Numbered from the stretch's first letter, positions 49,326 through 59,733 are shown. The stretch: 64,000 nt of DNA from Sporosarcina sp. ACRSL (GCF_022346605.1 NZ_JAKRNT010000001.1:248001-312000); one strand, 5' to 3'. The notes: generated by a model not told the origin, from the letters alone. Numbers and translations are program-made.

Positions 49326-51726
49326 AGTTATCGTCGATGTGTCAGCGTATCCAATCGACCGTCCTTTCGACTACGCGGTGCCTGGGCATATGGAAACAGT
49401 TATCGAACGCGGAGCTCGCGTTAAAGTCCCTTTCGGACCAAGAAAAGTGATCGGCTATGTCACTGGTCTGAAATCTGAAAGTGATATTGAAGAGGATAAA
49501 TTGAAACTGATTGATGAATTGATCGATTTGGAGCCTGTTCTATCACCCGAACTCATGGACTTAGCGAAAAAAGTGGCGAGGGAGACATTATCTTATGAAA
49601 TCGATGCATTACAAGTAATGCTCCCGGCAGCAATGCGAGCAAAATATGAGAAAGTTATTAAAATCGAGAAACCGGATGAAATAGACGATACCCGATTTTT
49701 ATCGTTTCTGAATGGTCGAACACGCATTCCACTGAAGCAAATTTCTGATTCCGTCATTTTGAAATTGGTGAAAAACTACTCGGAAAAAGGGATTGTTACA
49801 GTCGACACGGCAATTAGCCAGCAGACAAAAGTGATGAAAGTCAGAATGGTTCATATCGGAGATTCAGACAAGTTAGCCGAAATACTGAGCACGATCCACC
49901 CAAATGCAAAAAAACAAGCAGAACTAATCAACTGGATGACGGCCCATGCAGGGGAGACAATGGAGGCAGCAAAGCTGCTAAATGAATCTGGCGTTCAAAA
50001 TCCAGTATTGAAAGCAATCATTGAAAAAGGCGGAGCAACGGAAGCGTATGTCGAAACGTACCGTGAACCCGATGTCCCGCAGCTACTCGACACACCAATC
50101 CCGATTCAGCTGACAGAAGAACAGCAAGTCGCCCTTGATCATGTGAAAGCAGCGGCTGATTCCGGCCAAGCTGAAACGTTCTTGCTCCATGGGATTACAG
50201 GAAGCGGGAAGACCGAAGTCTATCTCCAGGCGATCAAGCATGTACTAAATGAGGGGAAGGAAGCGATTGTTCTCGTGCCAGAGATTTCATTGACCCCTCA
50301 AATGACAGCCCGTTTCCAAGAACGGTTTGGCAATCTTGTTGCCGTCATGCATAGCGGATTGTCGTCAGGTGAAAAATATGATGAATGGCGAAAAATTCAT
50401 CGTCGGGAAGTTAAAGTCGTCGTAGGCGCAAGATCCGCCATTTTTGCCCCATTTGAAAATGTTGGGATCATCATTCTCGATGAAGAGCATGAATCGACGT
50501 ATAAACAGGAGGATACACCTCGCTATCATGCAAGGGATGTAGCCATCTGGCGTTCTGAGCATTACGGTTGCCCTGTCATCCTTGGAAGCGCAACCCCGTC
50601 ACTTGAGTCGTACGCCAGGGCTTCGAAAGGTGTCTATACTTTATTGGAACTGTCAAAAAGGGCGAAGAACCAACCACTACCTTCTGTCACTGTCGTTGAT
50701 ATGAGGGAGGAATTAAAGGAAGGCAATCGTTCTATGTTTTCAGTGGAGTTGGCGGAAGCCATCCGTCTCCGGTTGGAAATGAAAGAGCAGACCGTCCTCT
50801 TTCTCAATAAAAGAGGCTTTTCTTCATTCGTCCTCTGCAGGGATTGCGGTACAGTCGTCCAATGCCCGAACTGTGATATATCATTGACATATCATCGGGC
50901 GAATGAAAGCTTAAAATGTCATTATTGCGGCCATGAAGAGGCTGTACCTCTTGTATGTCCGGAATGTGAAAGTGAGCATATCCGATTTTTTGGCACCGGT
51001 ACACAAAAGGCAGAAGAAGAAATTTCAAGAATCTTTCCAGAAGCACGCGTGCTGCGGATGGATGTGGATACGACACGGCAAAAAGGTGCACATGAACGGA
51101 TTCTCCGTCAATTTAGCGAAGGGAAAGCGGATATACTTCTAGGCACACAGATGATTGCTAAAGGGCTTGATTTCCCGAATATTACATTAGTTGGAGTTCT
51201 GGCTGCGGATACAACATTGCATTTGGCGGACTTCCGAGCCGCGGAAAAAACATTTCAACTCATGACGCAAGTGAGTGGACGAGCGGGCAGGCATGAGTTA
51301 GCCGGGGAAGTATTCATCCAGACATATTCACCAGATCATTACGCGATCGAGTTGGCAAAGACTCAGCATTACGGGTCGTTCTACCATTTGGAAATGTCAT
51401 CTCGAAAGCAATATGGGTATCCACCCTTCTACTTCATCACGCTCGTACAGTTTTCGCATGAGGATTTGTTGAAAGTCGCTGATTTTGCAGAAAAAGGGAC
51501 ACGTTTTTTGAAAACTTCTTTATCCCCGGAAACCGTCATTATAGGACCAGCAGCGGCTGCAATCAGCCGTGTGAACAATAGATATCGTTACCAATGTTTG
51601 ATAAAATACAAAAAAGAACCGAAGCTGATTGAAACGCTTCAGCAATTGATCAGAATGTACCGAACGAACTGGATGAAGGAAGGTCTGCTCATGACAGTAG
51701 ATATGGAACCGACTTCTATATTTTAA
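49315..51726 (+). CDS. priA: Primosomal replication helicase PriA
   Basis: PriA restarts collapsed replication forks by loading the helicase machinery. The 803 residues contain the N-terminal 3' DNA-end-binding domain, Walker A GITGSGKTE near residue 295 and the DEAH-like motif ILDEEHE near 392. The zinc-binding cysteine array (CRDCGTVVQCPNC, CHYCG, CPEC) lies near 505-545, and the C-terminal helicase motifs include TQMIAKGLDFPN. The ATG within the coaBC end is chosen; GTG at 49303 sits too close to its ribosome site. Confidence 0.96.
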   Translation: MIAEVIVDVSAYPIDRPFDYAVPGHMETVIERGARVKVPFGPRKVIGYVTGLKSESDIEEDKLKLIDELIDLEPVLSPELMDLAKKVARETLSYEIDALQVMLPAAMRAKYEKVIKIEKPDEIDDTRFLSFLNGRTRIPLKQISDSVILKLVKNYSEKGIVTVDTAISQQTKVMKVRMVHIGDSDKLAEILSTIHPNAKKQAELINWMTAHAGETMEAAKLLNESGVQNPVLKAIIEKGGATEAYVETYREPDVPQLLDTPIPIQLTEEQQVALDHVKAAADSGQAETFLLHGITGSGKTEVYLQAIKHVLNEGKEAIVLVPEISLTPQMTARFQERFGNLVAVMHSGLSSGEKYDEWRKIHRREVKVVVGARSAIFAPFENVGIIILDEEHESTYKQEDTPRYHARDVAIWRSEHYGCPVILGSATPSLESYARASKGVYTLLELSKRAKNQPLPSVTVVDMREELKEGNRSMFSVELAEAIRLRLEMKEQTVLFLNKRGFSSFVLCRDCGTVVQCPNCDISLTYHRANESLKCHYCGHEEAVPLVCPECESEHIRFFGTGTQKAEEEISRIFPEARVLRMDVDTTRQKGAHERILRQFSEGKADILLGTQMIAKGLDFPNITLVGVLAADTTLHLADFRAAEKTFQLMTQVSGRAGRHELAGEVFIQTYSPDHYAIELAKTQHYGSFYHLEMSSRKQYGYPPFYFITLVQFSHEDLLKVADFAEKGTRFLKTSLSPETVIIGPAAAAISRVNNRYRYQCLIKYKKEPKLIETLQQLIRMYRTNWMKEGLLMTVDMEPTSIF

Positions 51727-51759
51727 CCAGTGAAGATAAGTTGGAAATGAGGAATTGAA

Positions 51760-52257
51760 TTGGCAATACTTGAAATCGTGAAAAGCCCTTCAACACTATT
51801 GACACAGCGTTGCAAGGAAGTGGAGAAATTTGATGAAAAATTGGCAAAGTTGCTAGATGACATGTATGAAACGATGGTCGCTGCAGATGGTGTAGGTCTT
51901 GCGGCACCTCAAGTCGGGGAACTCGTACGTGTCGCCATCGTCGATATGGGTGAAGGAAATGATGTCATTGAAATGGTCAACCCTGTCGTCACTGCCATTG
52001 GAGGTTCTGTCGTTGAAGTGGAAGGATGTTTAAGCTTTCCAGGACTTTACGGGGAAGTGGAACGCCCATTTTTCGTGCGTGTTGAAGCGCAGGAACGCGA
52101 TGGTTCTCTATATGAACTGGAAGCGGAAGATTACGAAGCACGTGCTATCCTTCATGAAATCGATCATTTAGATGGGATTCTATTCGATTCGAAAATAACG
52201 CGGATTGTAGACCCGGAGGAATTTGAAGAGGTTGACGAGGAGGGAGAAGAGCAATGA
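51760..52257 (+). CDS. def: Peptide deformylase
   Basis: Def removes the formyl group from the starting methionine of new proteins. The 165 residues hold all three metalloprotease motifs: [10 protein letters not shown] near 45, EGCLSFPG near 88 and HEIDHLDG near 130, with Cys and two His as metal ligands and Glu as catalyst. The start is TTG after GAGGAA. Its length fits the type 1 class rather than the longer type 2 (DefB) class of Gram-positives. The stop overlaps fmt (ATGA), pairing deformylation with formylation. Confidence 0.95.
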   Translation: MAILEIVKSPSTLLTQRCKEVEKFDEKLAKLLDDMYETMVAADGVGLAAPQVGELVRVAIVDMGEGNDVIEMVNPVVTAIGGSVVEVEGCLSFPGLYGEVERPFFVRVEAQERDGSLYELEAEDYEARAILHEIDHLDGILFDSKITRIVDPEEFEEVDEEGEEQ

Positions 52258-53195
52258 CGAAAATCGTATTCATGGGAACTCCCGACTTTTCAGTTCCTGT
52301 CTTGACAATGTTGCATGAAGAAGGGTTCGACGTTATAGCAGTCGTCACCCAACCTGATCGTCCAGTTGGAAGAAAACGCGTTTTGACTGCTCCGCCTGTG
52401 AAGGAAGAAGCAATCCGACTAGGCTTGCCAGTATTGCAACCGGAAAAGCTCAGAACGTCGGAGGAGCTTACGAAAATTATTGATATGAAGCCGGATTTAA
52501 TTGTCACTGCTGCATACGGACAAATCTTGCCAAAAGAATTGCTTGAGACCCCTCGTCTCGGTTGTATTAATGTTCATGCCTCTTTATTGCCGAAATACAG
52601 GGGAGGCGCACCGATCCATCAAGCCATTATTGACGGAGAAACGGAAACAGGGGTCACAATTATGTATATGGTAGAAAAACTCGATGCTGGGGATATTATT
52701 TCACAGACGAGGGTGCCTATTACAGATGCAGATAATACCGGCATTCTTTTTGAAAAGTTGTCGGTTGCAGGCACTGAATTATTGAAAGAGACGCTTCCTT
52801 CAATCATTGCAGGCACAAATGAGCGAATTCCCCAAGACGAAAGATACGTTTCCTTTGCAGGCAATATAACGCGCGAACAGGAAAGAATCGATTGGACTAC
52901 GAGCGGCAATTCTATTTTCAATCAAATTCGTGGATTATACCCTTGGCCGGGAGCGTATACGGTTTTCCAAGGCGAAAACGTGAAAGTTTGGAAAGCGGAT
53001 AAATTCGAAAGCACGAGTGATGCCCTCCCAGGAACAATTATTCAGTTACTAAAGGACAGGCTCATTGTCAAAACTGGTAATGATTCTTCGATTGCCATCA
53101 CTGAGTTGCAGCCTGCAGGGAAAAAGCGGATGTCTGCAGAGGAATTTTTAAATGGCGTTGGAGCCAAGTGGAATGAAGGAGACCGTTTTGAATGA
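52254..53195 (+). CDS. fmt: Methionyl-tRNA formyltransferase
   Basis: Fmt formylates initiator Met-tRNA using 10-formyl-tetrahydrofolate. The 313 residues begin [15 protein letters not shown], carry the catalytic block [20 protein letters not shown] near residue 105 (Asn, His) and the Asp in VEKLDAGDI near 143, and finish with the tRNA-binding C-terminal barrel (about 205-310). It overlaps def upstream and rsmB downstream by 4 bp each, a conserved cluster. Confidence 0.96.
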   Translation: MTKIVFMGTPDFSVPVLTMLHEEGFDVIAVVTQPDRPVGRKRVLTAPPVKEEAIRLGLPVLQPEKLRTSEELTKIIDMKPDLIVTAAYGQILPKELLETPRLGCINVHASLLPKYRGGAPIHQAIIDGETETGVTIMYMVEKLDAGDIISQTRVPITDADNTGILFEKLSVAGTELLKETLPSIIAGTNERIPQDERYVSFAGNITREQERIDWTTSGNSIFNQIRGLYPWPGAYTVFQGENVKVWKADKFESTSDALPGTIIQLLKDRLIVKTGNDSSIAITELQPAGKKRMSAEEFLNGVGAKWNEGDRFE

Positions 53196-54547
53196 CAAAC
53201 GCCAAAAAGAGGATTTGGAATGGAAATGTTCGCGACGCGGCATTATCGATATTGATGGAAATCAATCAAAATCAGGCCTATAGCAATCTATTGCTCAACC
53301 GGACGATCAAAAAGCACAATATCGATCCGAAAGACAGAGGGTTATTGACCGAATTGACGTACGGTACTTTGCAGCATCGTTTAACATTGGACTATTACTT
53401 AGAGCCTTTTGTGAAAGGGAAATTGGATCCTTGGGTAAGAGAATTGTTACGATTGTCCATTTATCAAATCGTCTATTTGACGAAAATTCCTTCCCACGCG
53501 GTTGTCCATGAAGCAGTGGAAATCGCAAAAAGAAGAGGGCATAAAGGGATTGCCTCAACCGTAAATGGCATTTTGCGTTCAATATTGCGTAAAGGCGTCC
53601 GTCCGATTGAGGAGATTGAAGACGAAATTGAAAGGATATCGATTGAAACAAGTCACCCTAAATGGTTAATCGAACGGTGGGTAAAGCAATTCGGTAAAGA
53701 AGAAGCTTTGGCAATGGCGCATGAAAACAATCATCCTGCCCGTATGACAGCGAGGGTGAATTCCTTGAAAGCGTCGATCGATGAAGCGATGAGTGCGCTT
53801 GCTAAGGAAGGCATCGAAGTCTCGAAGGGCGAAGTCGTTCCAGATAGCATCCAAGCAACAAGTGGAAGCTTGGCGAATTCAGAAGCGTTTGCAGAAGGAC
53901 TGTTGACGATCCAAGATGAAAGCTCCATGTTGCCTGTCCTCGCACTAGATGTCATGCCCGATATGAAAGTATTGGACATGTGTGCAGCTCCGGGAGGAAA
54001 GACGACGTTTATCGCAGAGAAGATGAATGACAGAGGCGAAATTCATGCGCATGATCTACATGAACATAAACTTTCGCTGATTGAGTCAAATGCAAAACGG
54101 CTTGGCATACAATCGATCAAGACGAAAAGTGGAGACAGCCGTGAGTTGGATTCCATTTATGAGCCTGCTTCTTTTGACCGAATACTTGTCGATGCACCTT
54201 GCAGCGGGCTCGGCGTCATCCGGCGGAAACCTGAGATTAAATATAATAAAACGGAGCAGGATTTGGAAAGTCTAGCGGATATCCAAGAACAATTGCTTGA
54301 TACAGCATATCGGTTACTAAAGGAAGATGGCATCCTCGTCTATAGCACATGCACCGTAGAGTATAACGAAAACGAGGGGATGGTCCGCAAATTCCTCGAA
54401 AAGCATCCTGATATGAAGATGGCCCCGTTGAATGGGCTTGCCGATCTAGAGAAGCTTGAAATCCAAGATAATATGCTGCAAGTTTTACCACAGCATTTTG
54501 GAAGCGATGGATTTTTTGTTGCGGCTTTCCGTAAAATGAAGGCGTAA
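53192..54547 (+). CDS. rsmB: 16S rRNA (cytosine-967-C5)-methyltransferase
   Basis: RsmB (Sun/YloM) methylates C967 of 16S rRNA. The 451 residues have an N-terminal NusB-like domain (about 10-140, [19 protein letters not shown]) and a Rossmann methyltransferase domain. SAM motif [17 protein letters not shown] lies near residue 263, and the two catalytic cysteines are in [16 protein letters not shown] and [12 protein letters not shown]. It overlaps fmt by 4 bp. rlmN, which follows it in B. subtilis, is absent; only 71 bp separate it from prpC. Confidence 0.95.
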   Translation: MTNAKKRIWNGNVRDAALSILMEINQNQAYSNLLLNRTIKKHNIDPKDRGLLTELTYGTLQHRLTLDYYLEPFVKGKLDPWVRELLRLSIYQIVYLTKIPSHAVVHEAVEIAKRRGHKGIASTVNGILRSILRKGVRPIEEIEDEIERISIETSHPKWLIERWVKQFGKEEALAMAHENNHPARMTARVNSLKASIDEAMSALAKEGIEVSKGEVVPDSIQATSGSLANSEAFAEGLLTIQDESSMLPVLALDVMPDMKVLDMCAAPGGKTTFIAEKMNDRGEIHAHDLHEHKLSLIESNAKRLGIQSIKTKSGDSRELDSIYEPASFDRILVDAPCSGLGVIRRKPEIKYNKTEQDLESLADIQEQLLDTAYRLLKEDGILVYSTCTVEYNENEGMVRKFLEKHPDMKMAPLNGLADLEKLEIQDNMLQVLPQHFGSDGFFVAAFRKMKA

Positions 54548-54618
54548 AATAGACATAAAGAGAATAATAAGACTCCTAAGGGGAATTGACAGTAAGATTT
54601 TTTAAAGGGGGGACGAGT

Positions 54619-55380
54619 ATGTTGCAATTTGAATTAGTGACCGATATAGGAAAGAAACGGACTGTGAATGAGGATAGTGCAGCGGTCTTTTCCATTAAAG
54701 GCGGACCGACACTTGCGGTAGTAGCTGATGGTATGGGTGGTCACCGGGGAGGGGACTATGCGAGTTCGACGGCGGTCCGTATACTTGGTGAACAGTTCAT
54801 GAAAGTGGAGAATGCCGCAAGTATGGATGAGGAAGATTGGAAGGAATGGCTGCTCGAAACAGTTTTTCATGTAAACCGCACTATTTTTGAAATAGCGTTA
54901 AGTGACGATGAGTTTAAAGGGATGGGAACGACATTAGATGCAGTTCTCATGTTTGGGAATAAAGGTCTCGTAACGCATATCGGCGATAGCCGTGTATACA
55001 CAATCAAGCAAGATGAAATCGTGCAAATCACGAAAGACCATTCTTTCGTCAATATATTACTCGATTCCGGAGAAATCACCGAAGAGGAAGCGGCAACACA
55101 TCCCCAAAGGAACTGGATCATGCGTGCAGTGGGGTCTGAAAAATCAATTGTACCGGACTTTTACCAAATTCAATTGGATGATCAGACGTATTTGCTAATT
55201 TGTACAGATGGACTGAGTAATAAAGTCGACAATGACAAAATCCGTGAAATCGTTTCAGCGGATGGGGATTTACATGACAAGGCAGTTAAATTAGTAGAGT
55301 TGGCAAATGAACTGGGCGGAGACGATAATATTTCCGTCATTTTGGCGAGCCATTCCGCTTCGGAGGTGAGCCAACAGTGA
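54619..55380 (+). CDS. prpC: PP2C-type serine/threonine phosphatase PrpC
   Basis: PrpC (Stp) dephosphorylates targets of the PASTA kinase PrkC. The 253 residues show the PPM-family metal motifs DIGKKRTVNEDS near residue 9, VVADGMGGHRGGDYAS near 34, THIGDSRVYTI near 118, TDGLSNKVDND near 195 and GGDDNISVIL near 233. AAAGGGGGG precedes the ATG. The stop overlaps the GTG start of prkC by 4 bp, which keeps enzyme and counter-enzyme at matched levels. Confidence 0.95.
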   Translation: MLQFELVTDIGKKRTVNEDSAAVFSIKGGPTLAVVADGMGGHRGGDYASSTAVRILGEQFMKVENAASMDEEDWKEWLLETVFHVNRTIFEIALSDDEFKGMGTTLDAVLMFGNKGLVTHIGDSRVYTIKQDEIVQITKDHSFVNILLDSGEITEEEAATHPQRNWIMRAVGSEKSIVPDFYQIQLDDQTYLLICTDGLSNKVDNDKIREIVSADGDLHDKAVKLVELANELGGDDNISVILASHSASEVSQQ

Positions 55381-57350
55381 TCGGAAAACGAATCGGCGGC
55401 CGTTATGAAGTGCTTAGAGGTATAGGAGAAGGCGGCATGTCGAAAGTCTATTTGGCGCACGATATTATCTTGGACCGTGATGTTGCCATTAAAGTGCTCA
55501 ACTACGACTTTGCAAATGAGCAAGATTTGAAGAAGCGATTCCAACGAGAAGCGTTGTCCGCTACGAGCTTATCTCACCCTCATATCGTCAACATTTTTGA
55601 TGTCGGTGAGGAAGAGGAACTTCATTATTTAGTAATGGAGTATATCGAAGGGCAGACATTGAAAAAATTTATCCAGACGAATGGACCTTTGCATGTCCAG
55701 CAAGCTGTCAAAATCATGAGACAGCTCGTCTCTGCTATTTCAAATGCTCATCATAACGGAATCGTTCATCGTGATATTAAACCTCAAAATATTTTAATGG
55801 ACTCGGAAGGCAACGTGAAAATAACCGATTTTGGAATTGCGATGGCATTAAATGCCACTGCACATACGAAGACGAATTCCGTTATTGGAACCGTCCATTA
55901 TTTATCTCCTGAACAAGCTAGGGGCGGCATGGCAACTAAAAAATCGGATATCTATTCATTAGGAATCGTCTTTTATGAATTATTGACAGGTGAGTTGCCT
56001 TTCTCTGCAGAAACTGCGGTTGCCATCGCATTGAAACATTTACAGGAGGAAACACCTTCCGTTCGGCTTGTTTTCCCGAACATCCCACAAAGTGTGGAAA
56101 ATGTCATTTTAAAATCAACAGCTAAGGACGCTTCGAACAGATACAGATCATCGGACGAGATGTATGATGATCTTCTTACCGTATTGTCGCCCGAAAGGCA
56201 GCATGAAGAAAAATTCACCATCCCGTTTGATGACGACCAAACACGAGTCATTCCTGCCATTACGGATACTTCGAATTTTGATAGGTTGGATGAGACAAAA
56301 ATTGTAGAACCGGTCGTTCCCGAAGTGGTTCAAGAACAGAAAAAGAAAAGGAAAAAATGGCCGATCTTCGTTGGCTTATCGGCACTGTTGCTTGCAATTG
56401 CCGTCCTCCTCATCATTTTCTGGCCAACCTTATTCGGACCGAAAAGCGCTCTTGTTCCAAATGTGGTCGGCTTAGAGGAAGCGGAAGCGATTGCACTCTT
56501 AGAGGAAAACGGCTTCCTTGTAGAAGAAACAGTAGAAGACTATTCGGATGAATACGACGCTGGCCAAGTTTTTAGAACAAATCCCGAAGCGGATAAAAAA
56601 CGTGATATCGGATCGTCCGTGACACTGTATGTGAGTATCGGAAAAGAAACAATGGAACTGACCGATTACACAGGCAGGGACTATGAAGAAATCGCCAATT
56701 TCCTGGAAGGTTTCGGATTCAAATCGATTGAACCGGATTGGACCCACTCCGATGCACCGAAAGGACAAATCTTGAAACAGTCACCGGAAGCAGGAGAAAT
56801 GGTCGTGCCGGGTGAAACCGACCTCGTTTTCACAGTCAGTTTAGGGAAAGAAATGAAAACTCTTGCCAATTTGTCCAATTATACTAAGGAAGAATTGGAT
56901 GATTATGCAGTTAGGTCAGGCTTTAAAATAGTGATTGTAAAAAGTGAAAAATCCGATACTGTCAAGGAAGGTCATGTCATTTCGCAAAACCCTCCTGCGG
57001 AATCGGAACTTGAAAAGGGTGCAACTGTGGAGGTTGTCATGTCAAAAGGCAAGGAAAAGTTGCCCATTAAACAATTTGAACATACGGTTAAAATTCCATA
57101 CGAGCCATCGGAAGATGAAGGGGATGAATATTCAGACCCAGAACCGCAAACAATCAAAATTTATATTCAGGATAATAAACATTCGATGACAATTCCGGTT
57201 GCTGAATTTACCATCACAGAAGATGAGTATAGAAAGATTATAGTCGAATTGGAAGAAGGACAAAGTGGTGGATATCAGGTTCGTAGAGATGACACCATCA
57301 TTGCAGAAGAAACGTTCAATTATGATGATGATAATGAGGATGTCGAATAA
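55377..57350 (+). CDS. prkC: PASTA-domain serine/threonine protein kinase PrkC
   Basis: PrkC (Stk1) is a membrane kinase that senses peptidoglycan fragments or lipid II and controls wall synthesis, germination and dormancy exit. The 657 residues comprise a kinase domain (about 10-265) with glycine loop GIGEGGMSKVYLAHD, catalytic HRDIKPQN near 132 and DFGIAMA near 152. A basic KKKRKKW stretch precedes one membrane helix (about 327-347), and three PASTA domains follow (about 360-560) with an extra C-terminal domain. The start is GTG, overlapping prpC. pbpB and spoVD in this window also carry PASTA domains. Confidence 0.95.
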   Translation: MIGKRIGGRYEVLRGIGEGGMSKVYLAHDIILDRDVAIKVLNYDFANEQDLKKRFQREALSATSLSHPHIVNIFDVGEEEELHYLVMEYIEGQTLKKFIQTNGPLHVQQAVKIMRQLVSAISNAHHNGIVHRDIKPQNILMDSEGNVKITDFGIAMALNATAHTKTNSVIGTVHYLSPEQARGGMATKKSDIYSLGIVFYELLTGELPFSAETAVAIALKHLQEETPSVRLVFPNIPQSVENVILKSTAKDASNRYRSSDEMYDDLLTVLSPERQHEEKFTIPFDDDQTRVIPAITDTSNFDRLDETKIVEPVVPEVVQEQKKKRKKWPIFVGLSALLLAIAVLLIIFWPTLFGPKSALVPNVVGLEEAEAIALLEENGFLVEETVEDYSDEYDAGQVFRTNPEADKKRDIGSSVTLYVSIGKETMELTDYTGRDYEEIANFLEGFGFKSIEPDWTHSDAPKGQILKQSPEAGEMVVPGETDLVFTVSLGKEMKTLANLSNYTKEELDDYAVRSGFKIVIVKSEKSDTVKEGHVISQNPPAESELEKGATVEVVMSKGKEKLPIKQFEHTVKIPYEPSEDEGDEYSDPEPQTIKIYIQDNKHSMTIPVAEFTITEDEYRKIIVELEEGQSGGYQVRRDDTIIAEETFNYDDDNEDVE

Positions 57351-57364
57351 GCAGGAGGGATTGG

Positions 57365-58249
57365 ATGGCGGAAGGACAAATCAGAAAAGCAATCAGCGGT
57401 TTTTATTATGTGAAAAATGAAGATGGTGATCTCATCCAGTGCAAAGGTCGGGGTGTTTTCAAAATTAGAGGGATAACGCCGCTCGTCGGTGATTTTGTCA
57501 CGATTGTCCGAGATGGAGATAATGATGCGACAATCACCAAGGTACATGACAGGAAGAATGAGTTGGTCAGACCGCCAATCGCTAACGTCGACCAAGCGTT
57601 GCTTGTTTTTTCAATCGTTGAACCTGATTTCAGCCTCCATCTATTGGACCGATTCCTCGTCGTCATCGAATCGGTCGGCATTGAACCGGTCATCTGTCTG
57701 ACAAAAAAAGATGTTGCAGGCGAAAAGGAACTTCGGCAAGCTGAATCTGCTACTGCCTACTTCCGTGGCATCGGTTACGATGTGATTGAAACTTATATTG
57801 GAGATCCAGGTCTTTTCCCGACGCTTGAACCTTATTTGAAAGGGAAGACAACCGTTCTAGCGGGCCAGTCCGGTGTCGGAAAATCAACACTACTGAATAC
57901 GTTGATTCCAGAGCTTTCTTTGAAAACAGGTGAAATTTCGGAAGCGCTCGGCAGGGGTAGACATACGACCCGTCATGTAGAGCTTTTGGAAGTGGCAGAA
58001 GGACTCGTTGCCGATACACCGGGATTCAGCTCGCTTGATTTCGATCATATTGAGAAAGAGGAATTACGGGACTACTTCATTGAAATGGAACAGATCGCAC
58101 ATGAATGCAAATTTAGAGGGTGTTTGCATCTGAAAGAGCCCGGATGTGCGGTAAAAGAGAAAGTGGAGACTGGAGAAATACTGCAGTCCCGATACGATAA
58201 CTATTTACAATTTCTACAAGAGATTACTGACCGAAAGCCGAGGTATTAA
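57365..58249 (+). CDS. rsgA: Ribosome small subunit-dependent GTPase RsgA
   Basis: RsgA (YloQ/CpgA) is a circularly permuted GTPase acting in late 30S maturation. The 294 residues run OB-fold (about 1-65), then G domain with permuted order (G4 VICLTKKD near 112, G1 AGQSGVGKSTLLN near 163, G3 DTPGFSSLDF near 215), and a C-terminal zinc site with CKFRGCLHLKEPGCAV. AGGAGGG lies before the ATG, which follows prkC by 14 bp. rpe follows by 2 bp. Confidence 0.95.
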   Translation: MAEGQIRKAISGFYYVKNEDGDLIQCKGRGVFKIRGITPLVGDFVTIVRDGDNDATITKVHDRKNELVRPPIANVDQALLVFSIVEPDFSLHLLDRFLVVIESVGIEPVICLTKKDVAGEKELRQAESATAYFRGIGYDVIETYIGDPGLFPTLEPYLKGKTTVLAGQSGVGKSTLLNTLIPELSLKTGEISEALGRGRHTTRHVELLEVAEGLVADTPGFSSLDFDHIEKEELRDYFIEMEQIAHECKFRGCLHLKEPGCAVKEKVETGEILQSRYDNYLQFLQEITDRKPRY

Positions 58250-58251
58250 CA

Positions 58252-58917
58252 ATGATTAAAATTGCACCGTCCATTTTAGCGGCGGATTTTTCAAAGCTTG
58301 CTGATGAAGTGAAAGAAGTGGAGAAAGCGGGAGCGGAACTCATTCATATTGACGTAATGGATGGTCATTTCGTTCCGAACATTACGATGGGACCGATTGT
58401 TGTAGAGGCATTGCGACCTGTCACTGATCTTCCATTAGATGTCCATCTCATGATTGAGAACCCTGATGCATATATTGAACAGTTTGCGAAAGCCGGAGCG
58501 GATTATATTACCGTCCATGTGGAAGCGTGCAGACATTTACATCGCACGATTCAGCTGATCCGTTCATTCGGAGTAAAACCGGGCGTTGTGCTGAATCCTC
58601 ATACTCCGGTTGAGAATGTCCTCCATATCCTTGAAGATATTGACATGGTTTTATTCATGACTGTCAATCCAGGGTTCGGAGGACAGAAGTTTATCCATTC
58701 GGTACTTCCGAAAGTGAAACAATTATCCGATCTCATTAAAGAAAGAGGGCTGTCAATCGATATCGAAATCGATGGCGGCATCAATGAAGAAACAATTATT
58801 CCTTGTGTGGAAGCGGGTGCTACCATTTTTGTTGCAGGATCCGCGATTTACAATGAGGAAAACCGGTCGGAGGCATTACAAAAGATTAAAGCTGCAGGAG
58901 AGAGCGTGCTGAATTGA
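58252..58917 (+). CDS. rpe: Ribulose-phosphate 3-epimerase
   Basis: Rpe interconverts ribulose 5-phosphate and xylulose 5-phosphate in the pentose phosphate pathway. The 221 residues form a TIM barrel with IAPSILAADFSKLADEV at the start, IHIDVMDGHFVPNITMG near 31, VHLMIENPDAYI near 65, NPGFGGQKFI near 140 and EIDGGINEETI near 172. These carry the metal ligands His and Asp. It sits between rsgA and thiN as in B. subtilis and overlaps thiN by one base. Confidence 0.96.
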   Translation: MIKIAPSILAADFSKLADEVKEVEKAGAELIHIDVMDGHFVPNITMGPIVVEALRPVTDLPLDVHLMIENPDAYIEQFAKAGADYITVHVEACRHLHRTIQLIRSFGVKPGVVLNPHTPVENVLHILEDIDMVLFMTVNPGFGGQKFIHSVLPKVKQLSDLIKERGLSIDIEIDGGINEETIIPCVEAGATIFVAGSAIYNEENRSEALQKIKAAGESVLN

Positions 58918-59570
58918 TGGAAAAAGTGATTATATGCGCGGGTGGACCTTTTGAAGAATTGCCAGACCTAGCTTCTTACAAGTCTGAAGAGGCGGCATTC
59001 ATTGGTGTTGATCGCGGTGCCCTTCATTTATTGGAGAAAGGCATTGCTCCTGATGAGGCAGTCGGAGATTTTGACTCGGTGACGGAAGAAGAGTTTAGAA
59101 GAATCCAACAAAACGTAAAACGGGTTGATTCTTTCAGGGCCGAAAAAGATGAAACGGACACGGAATTGGCAGTAGCGCGTGCTATAACTTACCATCCGAA
59201 AGAAGTGGTGCTAACCGGAGTTACTGGTGGAAGGTTGGATCATTTCGAATCGGCATTGCATTTATTGTATCGGATGCAAACGGAACATAAAGACATTGCG
59301 TTTGTCATCCGCAACGCCAACAATGAAATCTCATTATTTCGTCCAGGGGTTCATCGGATAAAAAAAATTGCTCGCCTACCGTATATCTCTTTTTTCCCTT
59401 TCGCAAGCATCGTAGAAGGGCTTACATTGACAGGTTTCAAATATGAGACGGTTAACGCAAGGATGGAAATGGGAATGACGAAGTTTACAAGCAATGAACC
59501 AATTTCAGAAGTTTGTACTATCTCTTTCCGACAAGGCATATGCTTAATGGTAAGAAGTTCAGATTCCTGA
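58917..59570 (+). CDS. thiN: Thiamine pyrophosphokinase
   Basis: ThiN converts thiamine to thiamine pyrophosphate. The 217 residues include IGVDRGALHLLEKG near residue 29, AVGDFDSVTEEE near 47, EKDETDTELAVARA near 75 and LTGVTGGRLDHFESALHLL near 99. These form the ATP-binding Asp/Arg-rich site, and the C-terminal beta-sandwich binds thiamine. I use the ATG that overlaps the rpe stop; the TTG one codon earlier is equally possible. spoVM begins 13 bp after its stop. Confidence 0.92.
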   Translation: MEKVIICAGGPFEELPDLASYKSEEAAFIGVDRGALHLLEKGIAPDEAVGDFDSVTEEEFRRIQQNVKRVDSFRAEKDETDTELAVARAITYHPKEVVLTGVTGGRLDHFESALHLLYRMQTEHKDIAFVIRNANNEISLFRPGVHRIKKIARLPYISFFPFASIVEGLTLTGFKYETVNARMEMGMTKFTSNEPISEVCTISFRQGICLMVRSSDS

Positions 59571-59583
59571 AAGGAGAAGGGAA

Positions 59584-59733
59584 TTGCGAGTTTATACATT
59601 TACGATGCCGAAGTTTCTCAGCAGCTTTGTTAGAAAATGCATGGTAGTCTTCCAAAAAGATGAGAAGGCGAAAAGCCAAGCCACTGCGAATCAACGCACC
59701 AAAAAACGTAAAAAAGAAAAAACGTCAGGCTGA
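59584..59733 (+). CDS. spoVM: Stage V sporulation protein M, C-terminally extended
   Basis: SpoVM is an amphipathic peptide that senses the convex forespore membrane and anchors the SpoIVA coat base. The first 26 residues match the B. subtilis 26-mer pattern: YT at 4-5, MPKFL with Pro9, Arg17, and a QKD end at 24-26. Here a further 23 residues follow, rich in Lys, Arg and Gln, giving 49 in total. The start is TTG with GGAG exactly 7 bp upstream. Position between thiN and rpmB is the family location. The stop codon lies inside the terminator stem. Confidence 0.85.
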   Translation: MRVYTFTMPKFLSSFVRKCMVVFQKDEKAKSQATANQRTKKRKKEKTSG

